Below are positions 7,959 to 16,513 of a DNA stretch of 64,000 bases, piece after piece. A program made the position numbers and the translations under genes. Origin of the DNA: Pseudoalteromonas prydzensis. Lineage in GTDB: Bacteria; Pseudomonadota; Gammaproteobacteria; Enterobacterales; Alteromonadaceae. The notes under the pieces are model-generated. The model was not told the origin of the DNA and made no database searches. It was given only the letters and a program-made list of their open reading frames with translations. Each line of letters starts with the position of its first letter. Within the stretch, counting starts at the first letter, position 1. Where the stretch lies: NCBI RefSeq assembly GCF_001661495.1, contig NZ_BDDT01000001.1, positions 806,001-870,000 of the forward strand, in the 5' to 3' direction.

Positions 7959-8789
7959 ATGGCACGACTAGCACCAAAAACTGATGTTTTGAGAGCACTC
8001 TTTGCAAGATCTGGGAATCAATGTGCCTTTCCAGGTTGCACTCAGTCATTGATAAATGACAAGAACAAATTCATAGCACAAGTCTGTCATATTGAAGCCG
8101 CATCGGAAGGCGGCGAGCGATATAATCCTGAGGGAAATGACGAGCATAGAAGAAGCTACGAAAACCTACTGATTTTGTGCTACCCGCATCACATTGAAAC
8201 TGATGATCTTAAAGAATATCCAGCGGATAGGCTTCAACAGATCAAAAGAGATCATGAGCAATTATTCCTCAAGTCTGACTTTAAAATTGACGAGTCGGAA
8301 CTTACAAAACTCTCTTATGAAATGGAGAAATATTGGTCTGACATAGATCGCCTTAACAAGCTTGACCACATATTCGCCGATAGCGGATTAGCGATGGATG
8401 TAAATGGCGAGAATAGCTTCTTTGAAGTCATCGCAAGTGCGTATGATTCAGTTAATGGTATTGAGTCTCTCCTAGAGTTATTTCATAAGAGTGATGAAGA
8501 ACTAAAAGCCGATTTTGAAGCATTGCTAGTTAAGAAAGGTGTGTCACCTGAGTTGTTTAGTGACATACCATATTATGCCAACCCTTTTGAAAACAGGAAT
8601 TGGGAGTCGCATAACCTCGGAACACCAAACTGGCTTCAACGACTTAGAATAGACCTTGTCCATATTGAGGTTAAGTTTCTAGAAGAATATTTAAAAACGC
8701 ATAGCGACGACCTTCATGCTAAAGCCAAGTTCGAAAAGGCGAAGAAGGAGCTAAAAGAATATGCAGAGACTGCAATGCATGTTGACTAA
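7959..8789 (+). CDS. HNH endonuclease family protein (integron cassette gene)
   Basis: A 276-residue protein with an N-terminal HNH fold. Cys pair C-AFPGC (about residues 22-27), the HNH core QVCHIEAASEGG (about 46-57), an Asn in SYENLLILC and PHHIETDD complete the zinc/nuclease motif. The remaining 190 residues are helical and acidic with no recognised domain. It may be a cassette defence or restriction-type nuclease, but the target is unknown. GAAGGA lies just before the ATG. The gene is the only content between two attC sites. Confidence 0.8.
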   Translation: MARLAPKTDVLRALFARSGNQCAFPGCTQSLINDKNKFIAQVCHIEAASEGGERYNPEGNDEHRRSYENLLILCYPHHIETDDLKEYPADRLQQIKRDHEQLFLKSDFKIDESELTKLSYEMEKYWSDIDRLNKLDHIFADSGLAMDVNGENSFFEVIASAYDSVNGIESLLELFHKSDEELKADFEALLVKKGVSPELFSDIPYYANPFENRNWESHNLGTPNWLQRLRIDLVHIEVKFLEEYLKTHSDDLHAKAKFEKAKKELKEYAETAMHVD

Positions 8790-8792
8790 AAC

Positions 8793-8870
8793 GTATAACA
8801 AGGCCAGCCAGAGGGAACAAAAAACCGCCGCTTCGCTCTGGTTTTTCGTCCCCTGCTGGCGGCGTTACCG
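8793..8870 (+). other. attC recombination site, cassette 2 (array end)
   Basis: A 78-base palindrome that starts with GTATAAC and has GGCCAGC pairing with GCTGGCGGC near its ends. The right core reads GTTACCG instead of GTTRRRY. In an integron array the last six bases of the final core come from the target DNA, so this marks the end of the inserted cassettes. Confidence 0.8.
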
Positions 8871-8899
8871 AATAAATACTCTAACTTGCTTTTGTCCAA

Positions 8900-8996
8900 A
8901 AACGAGTTTACCCGACCGTCCGCTGATCGCTCAAAGCTGAATTTCGGCAAAGTGCCATTTGCGGACGGTGGCAACGAGCCTGTAGAATAACTCGTT
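8900..8996. repeat. Nested inverted repeat element
   Basis: Outer arms AAAACGAGTT and AACTCGTTTT enclose inner arms ACCGTCCGC and GCGGACGGT. The outer arm is shared with the hairpin at 6965-6992, where the two arms lie back to back. This looks like a small palindromic intergenic repeat of unknown type. Confidence 0.45.
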
Positions 8997-9216
8997 TTAA
9001 TTTATTTTTATTGATGCATTAACCATAGCCGAGTTCCCATTTTGATTCAATTAGTTACTTCGATTTTACGTAAAATATAAAAAGAGGGTTTGCTGTTGCT
9101 TTAATTGGCGTTTTGGAAGGTATCACAGGTCTTTGAGTGGCTTACTTGGTGAGGTAGCAGCTACCTCTATTAATGCATCGTGTTTTCACATATCAATATT
9201 AGCCTTCAAGTTCACC

Positions 9217-9305
9217 CTCATTTACTTCTCATTCCCTTCTCTTTGTGCAAAAGATCTTTAATTGAATTATTCACAAAGAGGTTTAGAGGCGCTTCGCTTT
9301 AGAGG
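9217..9305 (-). repeat. Diverged inverted copy of the 35-kb repeat
   Basis: Read on the minus strand this segment follows the middle of the 227-base repeat at 35100 and 35479, including CTCTTTGTGAAT, TTGCACAAAGAG and the run of GAGAAGTAAATGAGGG-like bases. CTCTTTGTG and CACAAAGAG form an inverted repeat inside each copy. Only the core is conserved here. Confidence 0.6.
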
Positions 9306-9512
9306 AATATCAGCAGATGAAGTGCTAAAAACATAAGGATTATTGCGTAGCGCTCCTTGTATGTATTTGCCGTAAGCTACTTTGCTTAACTGGTGTATCG
9401 ACGGACGAAGTAAACGAATTTGTTTATTGATTTAGAAAGAATTGACCGTTACTGAATGAAAACGGTCAAATAAAATACTATTGCCTATTGACTGAGTTAA
9501 GGCTCATATGTG

Positions 9513-10340
9513 TTAGGCTATTATATAGCTACGTATTTTTTTAATTAGCGGCTTTATGACATCTTTATCTGTCCAATATTTCCCATGACTCCATGGATTC
9601 CAGCTAGAAAAAATACCGCCAGCGTTAATCTCATGATCTATCACTAGAGCATTATATGAGTCACTGAGTGGTGATAGCGGCCAACCGAGAACATCATCTC
9701 TATCAAAGTAGTTATACCATGTGAACGCATCATTTGGCTTTTGAATCGCCTCAATAGGGGCGAGACCGCCAACAAACATTGGTATATTGCACCCTGTAGT
9801 TAGTAAATGAACACAGCTCTCGAGACGTCTAAAGCTCTTTAATTGATCAGAGGCATCAGAATAAAGCCCATTAAATATACCAGAGCCTTTTTTTGCGTCC
9901 CAAATGTAATTTGAAATTACCTGACACCCTAGCGATTGTGCAATGATTATGACAGGTTTATCGTTACCCCCGAGCTCAATATATACTTTATCCAAAGCCT
10001 GCATAATTTCTTTTTGAACTTTAATATATTGGTCGCTTACGTTAGATCTAGCACTATATTCTAATGAACCTGCGTCGGAGAAACCAAACAGTAAAAAGCG
10101 TCTTAATATAGAACCATCCAGCGGAAAACGATTCATTCTTTGCCAAATATCATTTTGGTTATTTTGTAGTATGGGCTGATATTGAACAGGCTCGAAGGCA
10201 ACCTTCTGCCAGTCAGTATCTAGTGCCTTCACAAGCTTACTTTTTAGTTCCTCATAATAATTAGGTTTATAGTCGCCCATTCCATGAAGTGTGATTATTG
10301 CGATTTCTTTCCCCATAAGATTCACCTTTATATTATCCAA
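9513..10340 (-). CDS. Alpha/beta hydrolase-like protein, unknown substrate
   Basis: A 275-residue soluble protein. IAIITLHGMGDY near the start gives an HG oxyanion-type motif, and VIIIAQSLGCQVISNY (about 132-147) is a nucleophile elbow of the form A-Q-S-L-G, where the first glycine of GxSxG is alanine. A late His in SHGKYW could complete a triad. These features suggest a lipase- or esterase-like fold. Start choice is uncertain: MGKEIAII eight residues in is also plausible. It lies alone between the cassette array and an IS remnant, so it may have been acquired with the island. Confidence 0.6.
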   Translation of the reverse strand: MDNIKVNLMGKEIAIITLHGMGDYKPNYYEELKSKLVKALDTDWQKVAFEPVQYQPILQNNQNDIWQRMNRFPLDGSILRRFLLFGFSDAGSLEYSARSNVSDQYIKVQKEIMQALDKVYIELGGNDKPVIIIAQSLGCQVISNYIWDAKKGSGIFNGLYSDASDQLKSFRRLESCVHLLTTGCNIPMFVGGLAPIEAIQKPNDAFTWYNYFDRDDVLGWPLSPLSDSYNALVIDHEINAGGIFSSWNPWSHGKYWTDKDVIKPLIKKIRSYIIA

Positions 10341-10705
10341 AATGAAATTTTGAGCCTAACGAATGTTCTGGACTCCCCCACTTAGCACATTTTTACCAAT
10401 GTGCAATAGTGAAATTGATAATAAGCTTCTAATATGAGGAGTCCATATGTCTTTAATTAAAGCAGTTGACATCGATTTAGCCAAATTAGTGTTTAGTTTT
10501 CACGCTATTGATGAGCATGACAAGAAAATTTATGATGTGTGTCTTTTTAAATTATTTGCAAAAATGTGGAACTGAGCAAACTGTTTGTACTTAGTGCATT
10601 TTTATGAGTAAGTGCTAAAAAGTGCAACTTTAACTTATATTTCTTTGCAGTATTAAACCGTTAACATCCTTATCAACTTGGCTTTGATTTAATTTACTTT
10701 ATAAT
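10341..10705. other. Gap holding IS110 remnant
   Basis: A 365-base region with the truncated transposase at 10447-10575. The sequence before it (from about 10367, GGACTCCCCCACTTAGCAC) probably is the original IS end, because GGAGTCC recurs just before the transposase start. Nothing else is recognised. Confidence 0.5.
10447..10575 (+). pseudogene. Truncated IS110/IS1111-type transposase
   Basis: The frame from 10447 encodes 42 residues beginning MSLIKAVDIDLAKLVFSFHA and continuing DEHDKKIYD. This is the start of the DEDD-type transposase of the IS110 family, in which the D of AVDIDLAK is the first catalytic acid. The frame then leaves the family sequence and stops at 10573. The remaining 300 or so residues are missing, so the element is dead. 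Confidence 0.8.
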
Positions 10706-11164
10706 TTAATGTAGGTTTATCGTCATAAAACGGCTGTGTGGATCTTCAATATAATCTGAAAAAGGGCCGCAGTAACTAAAGCCAAACTTCTCATAGAGGT
10801 TTCGGGCTGGTTCAAAAAACGCTTGTGATCCGGTTTCTAAGCTTACTTGTTGATAACCTTGCTCGGTTGCAAAGTTCAGCGCATGCTGAAGTAGCTTAGT
10901 AGCAACGCCTGATTTTCGAGCGGAGGTGCTAGTTCGCATTGATTTCAATTCAAGGTGCGAAGAATCGAGCTTTTTAACAGCCAAGCAGCCTTGCAAATTG
11001 CCATCAAGCCAGCCACTAAAAAAAGTAATATCTGGCGACTTTAGCTTATCAACATCCAGAGCATGTACATTTTCAGGCGGTGATGTCGCGTACATATCCG
11101 CTAAGTGCTCTTCTAATAACTTAATAACCTCACCTGACGATAAATCATCTACAATGATTTTCAT
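10706..11164 (-). CDS. GNAT family N-acetyltransferase
   Basis: A 152-residue acetyltransferase. SARKSGVATKLLQHAL (about 83-98) is the acetyl-CoA pyrophosphate-binding motif A, followed by VSLETGSQAFFEPARNLYEKFGFSYC, the usual strand-helix with a Tyr that acts as acid, and GFSYCGPF near the end. It resembles the YsnE/PhnO-like small-molecule group, but the substrate is unknown. It begins 16 bases after the response regulator gene on the same strand and may be its last co-transcribed gene. Confidence 0.85.
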   Translation of the reverse strand: MKIIVDDLSSGEVIKLLEEHLADMYATSPPENVHALDVDKLKSPDITFFSGWLDGNLQGCLAVKKLDSSHLELKSMRTSTSARKSGVATKLLQHALNFATEQGYQQVSLETGSQAFFEPARNLYEKFGFSYCGPFSDYIEDPHSRFMTINLH

Positions 11165-11180
11165 AAATTAATTTCCCTCG

Positions 11181-11975
11181 TTACTGTTTAAATAAACTCT
11201 TTAAGTTTTTACTATACGTACGGCTAACTTTAAGTGTTTTACCACTTTGTAATACTGCCATGTATTCAGAGTTTCTCAGTGGGTTAAGTTGCTTTATATG
11301 GCTTAAATTAACAATCGTTGATTTATGTATTCGCAGGAAATCTTCAGGAAGGGTGTTTTTTTCAAGCTCTTTTAAACGCGCGCGCATTACGTGTGTTTCA
11401 GCGGGTGTGTGCACACACATATAATCCCCTGCCGCATCAATCCATAAAATATCTTTAAATGGAATGATTTGAATTGGGTTTTTTGCATCTTGGATCACTA
11501 AGTTTTCAGCTTCAAACTTATACTCAGAATTACCCTTAACCTCTGCTTCTTGAGAATCATTATTAACCAGTGATTGGTGAGCATCTATGAGTGCCGTTTT
11601 ACGGTGCAGCTTTTCTGTTGTAACAACTCTTTCAATGGCTTCTGCTAGGCGAGCTAATTTAACTGGCTTAAGTAAATAATCCAGTGCCCTCACCTCAAAT
11701 GCTTGCACTGCATGTTGGTGAAATGCAGTAACAAAGATAACCGCAGGGCAACTTTCAGGTTGAAAATGTTTAATTAACTCAAAGCCTGATTTAGATGGCA
11801 TTTCTATATCTAAAAAAATTAAATCTACGTCAACCTTGTTGAGCAATGCAATTGCTTCGTCAACGCTTGCAGCACTACCAATCACATTAATTTCAGGAAA
11901 TGCTTCAAGACGAATACGTAAGCCTTCAACAGCACTGTATTCATCATCTACAAGTAACGTTTTTAATTGAATCAT
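11181..11975 (-). CDS. LytTR-family response regulator
   Basis: A 264-residue DNA-binding response regulator. The receiver domain (about 1-120) has the acidic pocket DDE at 10-12, the phosphoacceptor D56 in LIFLDIEMP and a Lys in DYLLKPVK. The LytTR domain (about 165-262) contains ILWIDAAGDYMCVHT, FLRIHKSTIVNL and GKTLKVSRTY. Its ATG overlaps the stop of the histidine kinase by one base (TAATG), so the two are translationally coupled. Location next to the beta-glucan genes suggests control of that locus; this is inference. Confidence 0.93.
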   Translation of the reverse strand: MIQLKTLLVDDEYSAVEGLRIRLEAFPEINVIGSAASVDEAIALLNKVDVDLIFLDIEMPSKSGFELIKHFQPESCPAVIFVTAFHQHAVQAFEVRALDYLLKPVKLARLAEAIERVVTTEKLHRKTALIDAHQSLVNNDSQEAEVKGNSEYKFEAENLVIQDAKNPIQIIPFKDILWIDAAGDYMCVHTPAETHVMRARLKELEKNTLPEDFLRIHKSTIVNLSHIKQLNPLRNSEYMAVLQSGKTLKVSRTYSKNLKSLFKQ

Positions 11976-13027
11976 TATTGCAACTCATTAATAGGTAGTG
12001 ATATACACAGCCATGCGCCGCCAGTACTGGCATTGCCTTTTTCAATTCGGTGGCTATTACCATAGATTAATTTTAAGCGTTGCTCACAATTCGCCAAGCC
12101 GATACCTCTGTTGGTTTTTTTATTGTCATTAAAGCCTTTGCCGGTATCGGCGACCTTAATGAGTAATGCATTTTTAGTTTTTTCGATATTAATGGTAATC
12201 ACCATTTTTTGATCGGCACGCATACCGTGTTTTAACGCATTTTCGACTAAGGGCTGAATTAATAAAGATGGGATCAACAGCTCATTACACTGCTGTGCAA
12301 CTGTGATGTTAACCTCTAATTTGTCGGCAAATCGGCATTGCTCAATATCTAGATAGGTTCTTAATATTGCTATTTCTTCTTTGATCGCTACTTTTTCAAG
12401 GGGGTCGGTATATAAACTATGGCGTAATAAGTCACATAGTTTTTCAAGCATAGTAACGGCTTGCAGGCTTTCTTTTTTCAAAATTAACGTGCAAATGGCA
12501 TTAATGCTGTTAAACATAAAATGTGGATTAAGCTGATAGCGTAACATTTTTAGCTGTGACTCTTTGGCTAAATGAGTGGCTTCTGCAGCCTTTTGCGTTT
12601 GCTCGAGGTTGTCTAAATAAATTTTAATACCGTAGTAAAAAGCAGTCCAAGTGGAGAGCATAGTTAATGAGGCCGACGTCCACGTTCCAAAGTCAAACCA
12701 TGACATTGGCTGCCACCAGTTGCCGTATAACCATTGCAGAGAAACCCATTTAATTTGCGTCCACAATAAGGTGGCAATTAGCAGCAGTAAAATACGTAAC
12801 GCGACTTTAACTTTGAGCTCTTGCTGGCTAGAGCAATTATAAAAGCGCCTTAAAGCTAACGTGATCAAAAAGCCACACGCTACATCAATTATGAGATGCG
12901 GTATATGTATTGTCCACGGCTCTTCGCTTGGTATTTTGATCATTAATTCGGTCAGCATTGCATAAACAATCCAACCACAACTTTGGAATAACCAGAACAA
13001 CTGACTTCTAGGGTTATTGCTATTCAC
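11975..13027 (-). CDS. LytS/YehU-type sensor histidine kinase
   Basis: A 350-residue kinase of the His_kinase (PF06580) type. About four membrane helices fill residues 10-135 with no large periplasmic domain. A coiled linker leads to QLNPHFMFNSINA with the phosphoacceptor His at 169. The ATPase domain has NALKHGM (N box), DTGKGF and RGIGLANCEQRL. It pairs with the downstream LytTR regulator. Only about 60 bases, mostly a hairpin, separate it from the GH3 gene, so it probably depends on read-through from the glucan operon. Confidence 0.92.
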   Translation of the reverse strand: MNSNNPRSQLFWLFQSCGWIVYAMLTELMIKIPSEEPWTIHIPHLIIDVACGFLITLALRRFYNCSSQQELKVKVALRILLLLIATLLWTQIKWVSLQWLYGNWWQPMSWFDFGTWTSASLTMLSTWTAFYYGIKIYLDNLEQTQKAAEATHLAKESQLKMLRYQLNPHFMFNSINAICTLILKKESLQAVTMLEKLCDLLRHSLYTDPLEKVAIKEEIAILRTYLDIEQCRFADKLEVNITVAQQCNELLIPSLLIQPLVENALKHGMRADQKMVITINIEKTKNALLIKVADTGKGFNDNKKTNRGIGLANCEQRLKLIYGNSHRIEKGNASTGGAWLCISLPINELQ

Positions 13028-13046
13028 ATTATTAAATCCAATATAA

Positions 13047-13080
13047 AAGGCCGTTGATCAACAAAGGTTAATCAACGGCC
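13047..13080 (-). terminator. Terminator or attenuator between GH3 and kinase genes
   Basis: AGGCCGTTGAT and ATCAACGGCCT pair perfectly (11 bp) around a 12-base loop. Read on the minus strand the hairpin is followed by TTTTATATT. It ends about 20 bases before the kinase ATG, leaving little room for a promoter behind it, so partial read-through is likely. Confidence 0.75.
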
Positions 13081-13088
13081 TGAGCGTG

Positions 13089-15611
13089 TTATTTTGCACA
13101 CGTTAATAATATTGAGTCATCACTCGGTTTTATCATCAACGCGACATCTGCAATTGCTAAACTTAAATTTTCACTCGCAATGCGCAGCGCGTCTGTTATT
13201 GGTTGTTCAGCTTTTGCGCTGTCATCACAATGCAAAGGTATAGCTAGAGTATGCCAACGTTTATCTGCCATTGATTGTGAAAACGATGAAAAATCAATAT
13301 TCCTTAAGCAGTGGCTTTCGCTGCACATCACTTGCATATTAGCACCCTGTTTAGGGGCTTTATCTATGCGCATTTTCAACTCAAGGTAACCTGTATTAAA
13401 TTTGCTATCTAGCTGCTCTGGCGTTAAGTAACTCAAGCTAACGACAGATTTTGCACGCCAATTAAAGCCTCGGCCATCTTCTTGATACGATAGATTGACT
13501 GACTGCATCAGTAAACTTTGTTTATCCCCACTGGTTGCAGAGGCACCGCTGGATAACACTTTTTCTGTGCTTGTGTCTGCCAGTTGCCAAGTCATATTTT
13601 TGGCTAAGTTTCTTACAAACAAGGGATGTGAATCACGGTTAACCGTTTTTTTAGGGCTGGTTTTTTCACTTAATACAGGCACAGTTATGTTGTCCTGATA
13701 AGTTAAGCCATAGCCATAAGCAAATAATGGCTCATAGTCTGCATCGTTTAAGTTTAACGTATACTGGTCATCATATTTAGGCCATGAAAAGCTCAACTTA
13801 CCCGTAAAGTCATATTGAGTTTTACCTTGGCTATCCGTTAACAATACATCTGCAACGCCCTCACCTTCAGAGCCTGGTAACCAAGCAGCTACAAACGCAT
13901 CAGATGCGTTGAGCTCTTTATTAACCCACAGTGGTCGGCCACTTAAAAATACGGTAACGACTGGGATATTATCAGCTTTAAGCTGCTTTAATAATGCAAG
14001 AGCATGTTTAGTTTCATGCTGAAATTCTAGCATCTCGATATCACCAAACCATTCTGCATAAGGCTCTTCACCAATTACCACTATGGCTACATCAGGCTTA
14101 TGAGTATATTCACCAGACTCGCTTAAAGTGATCTTCCCACCCGCTTTGCTTACTTGCGACTGTAAACCCGAAAAAATAGACGTAGCATTAGGAAAATCAC
14201 TATTGGTATTGTCTGTGCCCTGCCAAGAAACACTCCAACCACCCGCTTGCATATTTATTGCGTTTGCGGCTTTACCAGCGACCAAAATACGGCTATTCGC
14301 TTTGATTGGTAGGATATTTTCGTTGTTTTTTAGTAAAACCAGAGACTTGCGCACCGCTTCTCGTGCTAAGGTGCGATGCTCAGCAGCCCCTAACCACTGC
14401 GGATGCTGTGATTCAGGACGCGCTGATGGCTTCCCTTTAGAAAACACCCCCCAACGGATTTTAGCCCTTAAAAAACGCCTCACGGCATCGTTAATTCTTG
14501 ATTCTGCGATCACGCCTGTTTTCACTTGCTTTACGGTATTATGATAAAACGCTTCAAAATGCTCTGGTACCATGATCACATCAACACCCGCGTTTATTGC
14601 TTGCGCGCATTGTTCAAGGTCGCAGCCTTCAACAAACTTATGGGCATTCCAATCACTGACCACAAAACCATCAAAACCAAGTTTATTTTTCAGTACGTCA
14701 GTCAGTAAGTATTTATCGCCATGCACACGTTTACCATTCCAACTGTTAAACGACGCCATCACTGACTGCACGCCTTCATTGATTGCTGAAAAATATCCTG
14801 CGCTGTGAATGTCTCTTAAACCTTTTTCATCGATCAGTGTGTTGCCGCGATCTATGCCTCGCTCAGTGCCGCCATCACCAACAAAATGTTTTGCAGTAGC
14901 AATACGATTACTGCCCGCTAAAAAGTCATCACCGATTGTGCCTTGAATGCCAGTGACCATTTCCCCTGCATAACTTTTCACTAGGTCAGGGTCTTCTGAG
15001 TAACTTTCATAGGTGCGACCCCAGCGATCATCTCTTACTACAGCAACAGTAGGGGCAAAACTCCATTCAATGCCTGTGGCAGACACTTCTTTTGCTGTTG
15101 CCTGCCCTATGCGTTTGATCAAATCAGCATCGCGCGCAGCACCCAGCCCGATATTATGTGGAAATAACGTTGCGCCATACACATTACTATGACCGTGCAT
15201 TGCATCGGTACCCCAAACAGTAGGAATCTCAATCCCATCAAGGGTTGCGTCTATTGAGGCCTGGTACATTTCATCTGCATATTTTAGCCACGTTGCTTGA
15301 TCCGCCCGTTTGTTACCATAAGGCGCAGTGTTCCCACCATTGAGGTATGAACCAAAACCATACTTACGCATTTGTTCAACACTTAAATAACCAATTTCGG
15401 GCTGGATCATCTGCGCCACTTTTTGCTCTATGGTCATTTTTGCCAGTAGTTGGTCAATCTGCGCTTCAACAGCTGGGTCGCGCTTAAGCTTGTTGTTTAC
15501 ATACGGCCAGCTGACGTGCTCACTCACTGCACTAAATGATGATTGACAAGTAAGCGCGGCAACGACGGGCAATAAACACAGTGCTAATTTAGAATATTTG
15601 ATTTGAGACAT
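13089..15611 (-). CDS. exoP: GH3 exo-beta-glucanase, ExoP-like
   Basis: An 840-residue secreted GH3 enzyme. A signal peptide covers about residues 1-28. The TIM-barrel domain has KHFVGDGGTERG and FVVSDWNAH with the nucleophile D320. The second domain carries the acid/base region around VIGEEPYAEWFGD (about 520). A C-terminal beta-sandwich of about 170 residues, as in ExoP, completes it. The sequence and length match my recollection of the exo-1,3/1,4-beta-glucanase ExoP of Pseudoalteromonas sp. BB1. It would trim oligosaccharides released by the GH16 lichenase to glucose in the periplasm. It lies 49 bases after GH16 in one operon. Confidence 0.92.
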   Translation of the reverse strand: MSQIKYSKLALCLLPVVAALTCQSSFSAVSEHVSWPYVNNKLKRDPAVEAQIDQLLAKMTIEQKVAQMIQPEIGYLSVEQMRKYGFGSYLNGGNTAPYGNKRADQATWLKYADEMYQASIDATLDGIEIPTVWGTDAMHGHSNVYGATLFPHNIGLGAARDADLIKRIGQATAKEVSATGIEWSFAPTVAVVRDDRWGRTYESYSEDPDLVKSYAGEMVTGIQGTIGDDFLAGSNRIATAKHFVGDGGTERGIDRGNTLIDEKGLRDIHSAGYFSAINEGVQSVMASFNSWNGKRVHGDKYLLTDVLKNKLGFDGFVVSDWNAHKFVEGCDLEQCAQAINAGVDVIMVPEHFEAFYHNTVKQVKTGVIAESRINDAVRRFLRAKIRWGVFSKGKPSARPESQHPQWLGAAEHRTLAREAVRKSLVLLKNNENILPIKANSRILVAGKAANAINMQAGGWSVSWQGTDNTNSDFPNATSIFSGLQSQVSKAGGKITLSESGEYTHKPDVAIVVIGEEPYAEWFGDIEMLEFQHETKHALALLKQLKADNIPVVTVFLSGRPLWVNKELNASDAFVAAWLPGSEGEGVADVLLTDSQGKTQYDFTGKLSFSWPKYDDQYTLNLNDADYEPLFAYGYGLTYQDNITVPVLSEKTSPKKTVNRDSHPLFVRNLAKNMTWQLADTSTEKVLSSGASATSGDKQSLLMQSVNLSYQEDGRGFNWRAKSVVSLSYLTPEQLDSKFNTGYLELKMRIDKAPKQGANMQVMCSESHCLRNIDFSSFSQSMADKRWHTLAIPLHCDDSAKAEQPITDALRIASENLSLAIADVALMIKPSDDSILLTCAK

Positions 15612-15660
15612 TAAAAACCTTCGAGTTTAAATTCTATTTATAAATACAAACTTATTAATT

Positions 15661-16437
15661 TTATTGAGGAATGTATTCAATAAAATCATAATACGCCCAC
15701 GAAGGGCTGCCATAGTATTGACCAGGAAAGTAATTGCCTTCGGTCGAATTATCGCCATTCCAGTGGTTAATCATTATTTTTGTATTATCCACAGGCCATG
15801 CATACGCTGGTATTTCATTTTCAGCTAAATGACAATCGCCATTGTCTTTGTAAAGCACTCTTATTGTTTGCTCCGTGCCTTGAGAATCATACAAATACCA
15901 GCGAATTGAGGTACTAGACCAAGCAAAGCCAATAGTTAATAAATTTTCTCGGTAATCAAGCCCATATTGACTGAGATCGATGTCCTTTTCCCAACTTTGA
16001 TACGTACCGCCTTGCGGCTGATAAATAACATTAGTATGAACCACATTACCAAGAGAAGGCAAAAGTTCTATATCAATTTCTTGCCATGCACGCCCGGGCA
16101 CATCCCACCATGAAGTGTAAGTAAAAATTGATGACACCGTTCCTGCGATATTGCCCGACTTAAGGCTACCCTGCACCTTACCAAAACTATAAAAATTGTT
16201 GCTTTGCAGCTCTGCACATGAACCTTGAGCCAAGGAAAGTGTAACGCCATGTTCACTTGGGTTGATCATTGCGGGGCTAAAAACACAGCCAAAAGGCGAA
16301 CCATTGTCGCCACTTCGGGCATTCCAAATGGAATTATCGTAACCCCACGAAAAATTATCTTTAAAATAATTTGCATAAGTACATGGCGAAATAAACACAC
16401 AAGCCGCAACTAACGAGCTAATAAGCGTTGTTTTCAT
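15661..16437 (-). CDS. GH16 beta-glucanase (lichenase-like)
   Basis: A 258-residue secreted endoglucanase. The signal peptide is cut near TYA (residue 22). The active-site strand reads AWQEIDIEL, giving nucleophile E120 and acid/base E124 in the E-I-D-I-E form; the lichenase-like spacing without an inserted Met suits mixed-linkage 1,3-1,4-beta-glucan. The length equals a bare catalytic domain, with no carbohydrate-binding module. Together with the upstream TonB receptor and the GH3 gene it forms a compact glucan utilisation unit. Exact linkage preference is inferred. Confidence 0.88.
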   Translation of the reverse strand: MKTTLISSLVAACVFISPCTYANYFKDNFSWGYDNSIWNARSGDNGSPFGCVFSPAMINPSEHGVTLSLAQGSCAELQSNNFYSFGKVQGSLKSGNIAGTVSSIFTYTSWWDVPGRAWQEIDIELLPSLGNVVHTNVIYQPQGGTYQSWEKDIDLSQYGLDYRENLLTIGFAWSSTSIRWYLYDSQGTEQTIRVLYKDNGDCHLAENEIPAYAWPVDNTKIMINHWNGDNSTEGNYFPGQYYGSPSWAYYDFIEYIPQ

Positions 16438-16462
16438 AATTGATCCTTATTTGAATTTTATA

Positions 16463-16494
16463 CCTCCCACAGTGGCATCGTGACTGTGGGAAGG
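16463..16494 (-). other. Intercistronic hairpin between receptor and GH16
   Basis: CCTCCCACAGT and ACTGTGGGAAGG pair with a 9-base loop, with no T-run after it on the minus strand. It probably protects the 3' end of a receptor transcript or tunes expression of the enzymes downstream. Confidence 0.5.
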
Positions 16495-16513
16495 TTAATT
16501 GTGGTGAGGTTAT

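Larger units (their letters stand above)
8871..9512. other. Non-coding island segment with inverted repeats
   Basis: About 640 bases without a gene. Contents: nested inverted repeats at 8900-8996; a small hairpin GAGGTAG-CAG-CTACCTC near 9150-9166; an inverted, diverged copy of the repeat family also found at 35.1-35.7 kb (9217-9305); and a hairpin TTGACCGTT / AACGGTCAA at 9442-9469. Confidence 0.5.

Noticed and set aside
8786..8974. 62-codon minus-strand frame over attC 2
   Set aside because: It crosses a recombination site and a palindromic repeat; its composition looks non-coding.
6807..10705. Opposite end of the repeat-bearing transposon
   Set aside because: I looked for reverse-oriented copies of the 26-base unit through the island and found none.
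14128..14544. 138-codon plus-strand frame inside the GH3 gene
   Set aside because: It lies antisense to a clear enzyme and has no family features; it is a shadow of GH3 coding.
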